Assembly: GCA_030685215.1 (NCBI GenBank)
Contig: JAUXQB010000245.1
Location: 1-46,245 of the forward strand
Direction of reading: 5' to 3'
DNA length: 46,245 bases
DNA from: Actinomycetota bacterium
GTDB taxonomy: Bacteria > Actinomycetota > Acidimicrobiia > Acidimicrobiales > Ilumatobacteraceae
Shown here: one piece after another, positions 40,666-46,245 of the stretch
Layout of the letters: each line of letters starts with the position of its first letter
Numbering within the stretch: the first letter of the stretch is position 1
Program-made: the position numbers and the translations under genes
The notes under the pieces: model-generated
The model's input: the letters and a program-made list of their open reading frames with translations, nothing else
What the model was told of the DNA's origin: nothing
Databases searched by the model: none

Positions 40666-43460
40666 GTGAGTGCCACCTGCTGGACGCACGAGATGGCCGT
40701 GTTGGGAGCCACCGTCAGCGTGATCTTCGACCACGGCGAGTCGGGGATGGGCGTGACCACGAACGGGTAGTCGGCGCCCGCCGACTTGCAGGACCAGCTC
40801 ACCGGCGTGTACTTGGTGAGGCCCGACAGGTTCAGCGGGGTGATGTCGGCCGTCACGCTGACGCCACCGCTGAGGTCGAAGTCGAACGTGCCGCTGCGGT
40901 ACTGCGCACTGGTGGTGGCGATGGTGAGGTCGGCCGAGTTCTGGTAGGTGAACGGGTCGGCGGCCGATGCGGAACCGACCTTGGTCTGCACGGTCACCGT
41001 GCCGCCACACTCCGCGAGCGCCATCGAGTTCAGGGCGCCGGCGAACTGGTCCCAGTTGGGGAGGATGTACATGTCAGCCACGGCGGCGTTCGTGTACGGG
41101 CCCCCGCTGGGCACGGCCGGCACGGTGGCACCTTCCGACACGATCTGCGACAGGATCTCGGTGTTCGGTCGGCTGTAGCTGGTGGCGCTCTCGTGGAACG
41201 TGTACGGCTGGTCGTAGACCTTGTTCGAGCTCCAGCCGTCGCTGTTGTCGGCGGTGCTGTTGTTGCTGTTGTACAGCGCCTCGGTGGTGATTTCCCACGA
41301 CGAATACGGCGAGCTGTAGATGTTGTTCACCCGGTAGCCGTCGGTGTCGTCGGGGGTGGTGTTGCCCGAGTTGTAGGTCGACTGGTTGATGCTGGCCCAC
41401 GAGCTGTACGGCGGGTTCAGCTGCACGGTGCCGCGCCAGCCGTCGGTCTCGTCGTTGGTGGTGTTGTTGTCGGCGAACAGTGCTTCGGTGGTGTTCTCCC
41501 ACAGGCTGTACGGCGCCGAGTAGCTGGTGGCAGTGCGGTAGCCGTCGCTGCTGTCACCGGAGGTGTTGTTGAGGTTGTAGTAGTCCTCGGTCGTCTGGGT
41601 CCAGTTGCCGAGCGAACCGGTGGTGGTGCGGAAGCCGTCGGTCTGGCCGGCAACCGTGTTGCTCGCGTCGTAGAGCGCCTTGGTCGTGTTGGTCCAGCTG
41701 CCGAGCGAACCCGTCGTGGTGCGGTAGCCGTCGGTCTGGCCGGCAACGCTGTTCGACCGCTCGTAGTACGTGCGCGACTCGGAGGTCCAGCTGCCGAGCG
41801 TGCCGGTGACCCGCACGCGGTAGTTGTCGCTCTCGCCGACGACGGTGTTGTTGCTGTTGTAGGTGCTGCGGCTCACCGAGCTCCACGTGCTGCCACTCTT
41901 GCGCTCGTAGGTGAGGCCGCTCGCCGCGTACTGGTACGTGACGCCGCTGTTGGCGCGCTGGTAGGTGAGGCCGCTGGCGGCGTACTCCCAGGTGGGCCGG
42001 TAGCCGCGCTGCGGGTTGTCGACGTGGAAGCCGATGTCCCAGGTCTGGTGGTAGCCACGCTGGAAGTCGGCGAGGTGGTAGCCGGCGCCCTGCTCACGCC
42101 AGGTCGACGTGCCGTTCACGTCGGTGCCCACGTACACACCGATGAAGCGCTCCACGTCGGCGTAGTAGTCGCGAGCGATGCGCCACGCACGGTTCCAGGC
42201 CACCTGGTTGTAGCTGCTGCCGGTGGCTGCCGGCAGTCCGCTGTCGTCGTTGTCCGCCACGGCCGGGGCAGTGGCCGAGCTGGCGTTGAGGCGGCTGTAG
42301 CTGGGCATACCGTCCGTGAAGAAGATGAGCGTGTCGGGCAGCGTCGGCTGCACCGTGCCGTCGCTGTTCTTGAACACGCGGAACATCGCGTCTTCCCAGT
42401 TCGTCGCGCCGGAAGAGGTGAGCGTGGCCACCTGTGCCTTCAGGTCTGCGACGTCGCTCTCCACGAGCATGTCGTAGTAGCGCGACCAGCCGGCGCCGGC
42501 GCCGAGGGTGACCGCCGTGCTGGAGAAGCGGACGATCTCGAGCTTGATGGGGGTGCCGGCGAACGAGTCGATGAACGCGGTGATACCGGTGCGCACGCTG
42601 GCCATGTTCGTGCTGCCGATGGAGCCGGAGGTGTCGACGGCCATCACGAAGTTGCCGCCGCAGCGCGAGCGAGTGGCGCCGAAGCTGGGCGGGTTGCTGA
42701 AGTTGCTGGTGCTCAGATCGCTCTCGCGGTCGGTGCCACCGGCGGTGAGCGTGATGGTGTCCTCACCACCACCGGCACCGTCGACGTCGCCACCACCGTT
42801 GATGGTGACCGACACTCGGCGACCGTTCTTCGTGTAGTAGGTGGGGTCCGACGGCACGGTGTCCTCGGGGCCGCCATCGGGGATGGCCGGGTCGAGGGCC
42901 AAGCGCACCACGATCACCCACACCGGCGAGGTGACGCCGGGTTCCCAGGTCTGCCCGGGCGGCGGTGCCGGCACGTCGTGCAGCACCACGCCCTCGTTGC
43001 ACGTGGGGGCGCCACTGCCGACCTTCACGCACGCGACGCGGAGGATCTGCCACTCGTCGCCCACCTGCACGTAGCGGTAGGAGACGGTGGTGAGCGTGGC
43101 GACGGGCTCGGTGCCGCCGGAGACCCAGCCGGTCCACGAGAGCATCAGTGCGTTGGAGCCACCGACGTTGATGCCGGGCGGGCACTCGGTGCCGCACGGC
43201 GAAGCGCCGGGCGACGTGTCGACGTCCTCCGCCGACGCGAGGTCGCTGGGCAACCAGATGCCCACGTTCTGCTCGGAGCGAGCGTTGTTGAGACGGCCCT
43301 CGCTGTTGTCCTGCTGCTTGAGGATCACCGAGGTGGCAGCCACCAGCGAGGTGAGGAGCGTGCCCATGATCACCATCGTGATCAGCACTTCCGGAAGGGT
43401 CATGCCGTCGTCGAGCCGGGCGGTCGCCCGTCGGCGAAGGCGTTGCAGGTGCTTCGTCAT
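40662..43460 (-). CDS. Large minor pilin with a VWA module carrying inserted tandem repeats
   Basis: 932 residues. Basic leader, cleavage at Gly19/Met20, Glu24 at +5 and hydrophobic helix (MTLPEVLITMVIMGTLL): a type III prepilin signal. About 270-470: VWA module with a complete metal site, DTSGS from Asp276, Thr353 and Asp383 (FFTDG). After strand FIGVYVG the chain leaves the fold: a GYH/GYR...TY(Q/E)R segment (about 465-520), then seven ~33-residue repeats (523-751), before returning to a VWA-like last helix (WDQFAGALNSMAL) and a C-terminal beta domain. S. sanguinis PilB is a precedent for a pilin with a VWA module; PilY1 uses VWA at pilus tips elsewhere. Role: probable tip adhesin. ATG 43460 is chosen for GAGG 6 bases upstream. 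Confidence 0.85.
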   Translation of the reverse strand: MTKHLQRLRRRATARLDDGMTLPEVLITMVIMGTLLTSLVAATSVILKQQDNSEGRLNNARSEQNVGIWLPSDLASAEDVDTSPGASPCGTECPPGINVGGSNALMLSWTGWVSGGTEPVATLTTVSYRYVQVGDEWQILRVACVKVGSGAPTCNEGVVLHDVPAPPPGQTWEPGVTSPVWVIVVRLALDPAIPDGGPEDTVPSDPTYYTKNGRRVSVTINGGGDVDGAGGGEDTITLTAGGTDRESDLSTSNFSNPPSFGATRSRCGGNFVMAVDTSGSIGSTNMASVRTGITAFIDSFAGTPIKLEIVRFSSTAVTLGAGAGWSRYYDMLVESDVADLKAQVATLTSSGATNWEDAMFRVFKNSDGTVQPTLPDTLIFFTDGMPSYSRLNASSATAPAVADNDDSGLPAATGSSYNQVAWNRAWRIARDYYADVERFIGVYVGTDVNGTSTWREQGAGYHLADFQRGYHQTWDIGFHVDNPQRGYRPTWEYAASGLTYQRANSGVTYQYAASGLTYERKSGSTWSSVSRSTYNSNNTVVGESDNYRVRVTGTLGSWTSESRTYYERSNSVAGQTDGYRTTTGSLGSWTNTTKALYDASNTVAGQTDGFRTTTGSLGNWTQTTEDYYNLNNTSGDSSDGYRTATSYSAPYSLWENTTEALFADNNTTNDETDGWRGTVQLNPPYSSWASINQSTYNSGNTTPDDTDGYRVNNIYSSPYSSWEITTEALYNSNNSTADNSDGWSSNKVYDQPYTFHESATSYSRPNTEILSQIVSEGATVPAVPSGGPYTNAAVADMYILPNWDQFAGALNSMALAECGGTVTVQTKVGSASAADPFTYQNSADLTIATTSAQYRSGTFDFDLSGGVSVTADITPLNLSGLTKYTPVSWSCKSAGADYPFVVTPIPDSPWSKITLTVAPNTAISCVQQVALT
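41208..41894 (-). repeat. Seven protein-coding tandem repeats of 30-34 codons
   Basis: Each unit has a W, a Y about 9 residues on, an N(N/S)(T/S) and a DGYR/DGWR/DNYR ending (for example NTVAGQTDGYR, NTTPDDTDGYR, NSTADNSDGW). The first units start GSLGSW, the later ones PYSSW, so they fall into two subfamilies; an eighth, decayed unit (PYTFHESATSYSR) follows. The pattern suggests a rod of stacked small beta domains. Confidence 0.85.
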
Positions 43461-43476
43461 CGTGAACCTCATTCCG

Positions 43477-43956
43477 TCAGATGTTGCTCTTGACCACCTG
43501 GACGGACCGCGAGATGCGGCCGTCCGGGCTGGTCACCGTGATGTTGACTCGTTGCACGAGGCCGTCGCTGTAGCCCCCTGCGGGGCATGCGCCGGTCTGC
43601 CACGTGCCGGCCGTGGTGGCAGTGGCGCCGGGGGTGTACCAGGCGTAGTTCACCGACACCTGGCTCTCCGACCAGCCCTCGGCCTGCACTGCGGCCTCGT
43701 AGTAGATGGTGTAGTCGCAGCCCTCGGTGGCGCGGTTCACGCGGTCGGCGGCGTTGCTGAGCACGGTCTCGACACGAGTGGCGTTGCGGTTGAACGACGA
43801 GTTCTTGACGAGCGAGAGTGCCGCCACCATCAGCGGGATCATCGCCAGGCCCATCAGCGTGACGGTCACGACCATCTCCACCAAACTGAAGCCGCCGTCG
43901 CGGCGCGCAGGAACTGCATCCGCCGTCTCGTCGACTTGATCCACGCGCCGTTTCAT
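43477..43956 (-). CDS. Minor pilin (type III prepilin signal)
   Basis: 159 residues. Leader of 22 residues ending GG, cleavage before Phe23, then FSLVEMVVTVTLMGLAMIPLM with Glu at +5. The globular part has two cysteines (GCDYTIYY and TGACPAGG) that may form the pilin disulfide loop. The size and place, just before the VWA pilin gene with a 16-base gap, suit a member of the pilus-tip complex (PilV/PilI-like). ATG 43956 gives a normal short leader; an upstream in-frame start at 44028 would make it unusually long. Confidence 0.85.
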   Translation of the reverse strand: MKRRVDQVDETADAVPARRDGGFSLVEMVVTVTLMGLAMIPLMVAALSLVKNSSFNRNATRVETVLSNAADRVNRATEGCDYTIYYEAAVQAEGWSESQVSVNYAWYTPGATATTAGTWQTGACPAGGYSDGLVQRVNITVTSPDGRISRSVQVVKSNI

Positions 43957-44057
43957 CTCGCCCACTCCCGCTTCTGACGTACCTAGGTGCGTATCGACAA
44001 TTCTCCGTGTGACCTTGAGGAAAGTCACTTCAAGAGTTCCTCATTTCGAAAACGCAG

Positions 44058-44089
44058 AGAGCGGCCGACCCCGAAGGGCCGGCCGCTCT
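44058..44089 (-). terminator. Terminator or attenuator behind the main pilin gene
   Basis: Stem AGAGCGGCCGACCC (44058-44071) with GGGCCGGCCGCTCT (44076-44089), 14 pairs with one mismatch, loop CGAA. On the minus strand it is followed by CTGCGTTTTCG. It lies between the pilA-like gene and the minor pilins, so it could make the main pilin message far more abundant than the rest. Confidence 0.8.
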
Positions 44090-44125
44090 GGATTGCGTAC
44101 CGATTGAAACCAGGAGGACCTGGGA

Positions 44126-44473
44126 TCAGGTGGTCACGGCTCCTGCGCATGCGCCGCCGGCAGTGGCGGTCACGCTGATGCCGTCGGAGCCGATGTCGTA
44201 CGTGCTCGACTCGCCGCGGAGCAGCTCGCCGCTCACCAGCAGAGCCTCGGTGGCCGTACCGGCCGCGCCGCCGTTGGCGTAATAGGTCTCGACAGCCACT
44301 TCCAGGACCTTTGCGTCCGCGGCGCACGCCGAGTCCTGGCCCTTGTCGGCGATGCCACGCACGGCGAACACCGTGACAGTGGCGAGGATGCCGAGGATGA
44401 CGATGACGATGAGCAGTTCCACCAAAGTGAAGCCACGCTCGGTCTTCTGCGTCTCTACGATTTCATTTTCCAT
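44126..44473 (-). CDS. pilA: Type IV pilin (main pilin, PilA-like)
   Basis: 115 residues. Leader MENEIVETQKTERG, cleavage before Phe15, mature FTLVELLIVIVILGILATV with Glu at +5: a textbook type IVa pilin N-terminus. The short globular part has two cysteines (DSACAADAK and GGACAG). It is the expected main subunit of the fibre made by PilB/C/D. The Shine-Dalgarno GGGAGG lies about 12 bases before ATG, and a terminator follows the gene. Confidence 0.92.
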   Translation of the reverse strand: MENEIVETQKTERGFTLVELLIVIVILGILATVTVFAVRGIADKGQDSACAADAKVLEVAVETYYANGGAAGTATEALLVSGELLRGESSTYDIGSDGISVTATAGGACAGAVTT

Positions 44474-44692
44474 GATTTGGGTTACCTCCCGCTAGATGCT
44501 TGTCCCACAACGCCGACCCGCTCAGGCGGTGCGGACGCATCACAGCTTTCGGGAGTTGTCTTCCAGGGCTTTAGGGATTTCTTCTTCAATAGATCGTCAA
44601 GCCGAACAACACTCAAGAACGCCCTCCGTCATACCGATGAATGCGTGTCAACAACCACGCCGCGCACGCGGTGGATCGAGAGGGCGGGCGAC
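44474..44692. other. Intergenic region upstream of pilA and of the small coiled-coil gene
   Basis: 219 bases, less GC-rich than its surroundings. On the minus strand it has TTGACA (44652-44647), TTGACG (about 44603) and a GGGAGG ribosome site near pilA, but no clear -10 at standard spacing. The pilA leader could be well over 100 bases. On the plus strand GAGAGGG precedes ATG 44693. No known riboswitch pattern was recognised. Confidence 0.5.
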
Positions 44693-45211
44693 ATGCGTCG
44701 GAGCGAGAAGAGCTGGATGGAATACGACGAGCTCACGAAGCCGTTCCTCTCGCCTGATTCTGAGGAAAGCGCCACCTCGGTTGCGGTGGAACTTCGGGAT
44801 CGGATGGTGCGTGTGGAGCAGCAGGTGCTCGCGCAGTACACCGCCACTGCGGCGTACGCGACGCTCGCCAACCAAGGCGTCGAGCAAGCCCGCGCCGAGT
44901 CGCGTGCCGACCTCGATCGCTCGCAGGCCACCATCATCGGTCTGCTCGATCGGCTGCGCGGCGAGATCAACAACCGCCTCGACGGACTCGACGCCCGTCC
45001 GCCGGTGAGTGGCGGTGCGTTGCCGTCCGACATCGGCGGGCGCCTCGCGGCGATGGAGGAGCGCATGAACGGTGTGCTCCACGCGCTCGAAGGCTGCGTG
45101 CACGAGAACATGGCGCTGCGCCAGCAGATCGACGAGCTCGTGCAGCGTCAGATGCAGACCGACGGTTGGTTGGTCAGCAACGGTGGCGCCTCGGAGCTCT
45201 CGCTGCTCTGA
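44693..45211 (+). CDS. Small coiled-coil protein of unknown function
   Basis: 172 residues, mostly helical: VAVELRDRMVRVEQQVLAQ, ESRADLDRSQATIIGLLDRLRGEINNRLDGLDAR, then a Gly/Pro break and a second helix (RLAAMEERMNGVLHALEG...ALRQQIDELVQRQ). No signal or membrane segment. Start 44693 is chosen for GAGAGGG about 8 bases upstream. It is divergent from pilA. Its composition resembles the coiled-coil protein ahead of pilB (30481-31824), so a link to the pilus machine is possible but unproven. Confidence 0.6.
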   Translation: MRRSEKSWMEYDELTKPFLSPDSEESATSVAVELRDRMVRVEQQVLAQYTATAAYATLANQGVEQARAESRADLDRSQATIIGLLDRLRGEINNRLDGLDARPPVSGGALPSDIGGRLAAMEERMNGVLHALEGCVHENMALRQQIDELVQRQMQTDGWLVSNGGASELSLL

Positions 45212-45223
45212 TCCGCTCGCCGT

Positions 45224-45229
45224 TACCGT
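45224..45229 (+). promoter_or_regulatory. -10 box (TACCGT) of the leaderless methyltransferase gene
   Basis: TACCGT is followed by GAGCGT and GTG 45236: a 6-base gap and no ribosome site. Confidence 0.5.
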
Positions 45230-45235
45230 GAGCGT

Positions 45236-46245
45236 GTGAGCACTTCACCCGCGACCATCTGGCTGCAACCCACCCGTGAGCGATCGCTCGTGCGGCGGCA
45301 TCCGTGGGTGTTCAGCGGCGGCGTTGCTCGCGTCGACGGCAACCCCGGCAGCGGCGACACCGTGCGGGTGCGCTCGGCCGACGGCACCGAGCTCGGTTGG
45401 GCGGCGTACAGCCCGTCGTCGCAGATCCGTGCGCGCATGTGGTCGTTCGAACCCGACGCACCGGTCACACCCGAGTTCGTCACCGGGCGCGTGCATGCGG
45501 CGGCGGCCCGCCGTGCCGCGTTGCTCGGCTCCGGCCGCACCGACTCGGCGCGGCTGGTGTTCAGCGAGGCCGACGGCGTGCCCGGCCTGGTCGCCGATCG
45601 ATACGGCGACACCATCGTGTGCCAGCTCACCACCGCCGGCGCCGAGGCGTGGCGCGAGGTGCTGGCCGACGCGCTGTTCGCACTGCCGGGGGTCGCGTGC
45701 GTGTACGAGCGCAGCGACGCCGACGTGCGTGAACGCGAAGGCCTCGGCCCGCGTGTGGGTCTGTTGCGCGGTGCTGCACCGTCGCCCGACCTCGTCGCCA
45801 ACGAGTCCGGCTTCCGCTTCGCGGTGGAGGTGGAGGGCGGCCACAAGACCGGCTTCTACCTCGACCAGCGCGACGGCCGCGACGCGGTGGCGCACTGGGC
45901 GCCGGGTCGTCGTGTCCTCAACGTGTTCAGCTACACCGGCGCCTTCAGCGTCATCGCCGCCGCGCGCGGCGCGTCGTCGTTGCTGTCCATCGACTCGTCG
46001 GGGCCCGCGCTCGAGGTGGCGGCGCGCAACGCGCAGCTCAACAGCATCGACATCGGCGACCTGATGGAGGCCGATGCGTTCACCGCGCTGCGCGGGCTGC
46101 GCGACCGGGCGCGCCAGTACGACCTGATCCTGCTCGACCCGCCGAAGTTGGCGAACACGGAACGGCAGCTCGACAAGGCCACGCGGGCGTACAAGGACCT
46201 CAACCTGTCGGCCGTGAAGCTGCTCGCTCCGGGTGGCGTGCTGCT
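45236..46245 (+). CDS. Class I SAM-dependent rRNA methyltransferase, RlmI-like (runs off the window)
   Basis: At least 336 residues, open at the window end. An N-terminal PUA domain (RHPWVFSGGVARVDG...GDTVRVRSADG), a middle EEHEH-like domain with LVFSEADGVPGLVADRYGD, and a Rossmann methyltransferase: GHKTGFYLDQRDGR, SAM loop LNVFSYTGAFSV, and catalytic-type LDPPKLANTE. E. coli RlmI makes m5C1962 of 23S rRNA; several relatives share the layout, so the exact site modified is not certain. The GTG start is set by the PUA domain and the -10 box. Confidence 0.88.
   Translation, partial: MSTSPATIWLQPTRERSLVRRHPWVFSGGVARVDGNPGSGDTVRVRSADGTELGWAAYSPSSQIRARMWSFEPDAPVTPEFVTGRVHAAAARRAALLGSGRTDSARLVFSEADGVPGLVADRYGDTIVCQLTTAGAEAWREVLADALFALPGVACVYERSDADVREREGLGPRVGLLRGAAPSPDLVANESGFRFAVEVEGGHKTGFYLDQRDGRDAVAHWAPGRRVLNVFSYTGAFSVIAAARGASSLLSIDSSGPALEVAARNAQLNSIDIGDLMEADAFTALRGLRDRARQYDLILLDPPKLANTERQLDKATRAYKDLNLSAVKLLAPGGVL

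Noticed and set aside
44474-44640. Possible cyclic-di-GMP riboswitch in the pilA leader
   Set aside because: The conserved core elements of the known class I and II aptamers could not be found on the minus strand.

Overview
The window is about 46 kb of GC-rich, densely coded DNA from what looks like a monoderm actinobacterium, most likely an Acidimicrobiia (Ilumatobacter-like) lineage. The evidence is G/C-ending codon use, lipoprotein and secreted families common in that class, a type IV pilus (T4P) machine with no outer-membrane secretin or PilMNOP genes, and many genes whose start codon sits 6-8 bases after a TANNNT -10 box (leaderless transcripts). The lineage is inferred; no rRNA is present.

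Layout. 1-1.8 kb: clpB with a rearranged, nonsense-interrupted start. 1.8-8.4 kb: a Pr6Pr membrane protein, a ferritin-like lipoprotein, a CapA-like enzyme, a GT87 mannosyltransferase-like protein, and a DrrAB-type ABC exporter divergent from a MarR regulator across a palindromic operator. 8.4-11.4 kb: one 983-residue protein fusing NfnA, NfnB, zinc ribbons and a rubrerythrin. 11.4-15.4 kb: an amidase, a histidinol-dehydrogenase paralog that has lost ligand residues, and LtrA. 15.5-20 kb: nucleotide metabolism (purA-purB, pyrE) plus a TesB thioesterase. 20-27.3 kb: an ABC exporter, two tandem paralogous lipoprotein hydrolases and a large secreted repeat protein. 27.3-30.4 kb: two tRNA-Ser genes, tadA, SRP RNA and a 5'-3' exonuclease-like gene.

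27.5-45.2 kb holds most of a T4P system: a domain-plus-tail accessory protein, a coiled-coil protein, pilB, pilC, pilD, pilT, a DUF429-like protein, and a pilin cluster on the minus strand. That cluster has a main pilin, a small minor pilin, a 932-residue minor pilin with a von Willebrand A (VWA) module carrying about seven tandem repeats inserted in it, and a beta-helix-like pilus protein. PilB would drive extension and PilT retraction through PilC, PilD would process the pilins, and the VWA pilin is a plausible tip adhesin. Between pilC and pilD sits a nuclease-like (AbiEi/DUF559-type) gene bracketed by two long palindromes in inverted orientation, which looks like an inserted cassette. The window ends inside an RlmI-like methyltransferase gene.

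The best candidates for something undescribed are the VWA-repeat pilin, the palindrome-bracketed nuclease cassette, the Nfn-rubrerythrin fusion, and a tRNA whose CCA end shares a base with the tadA start codon.
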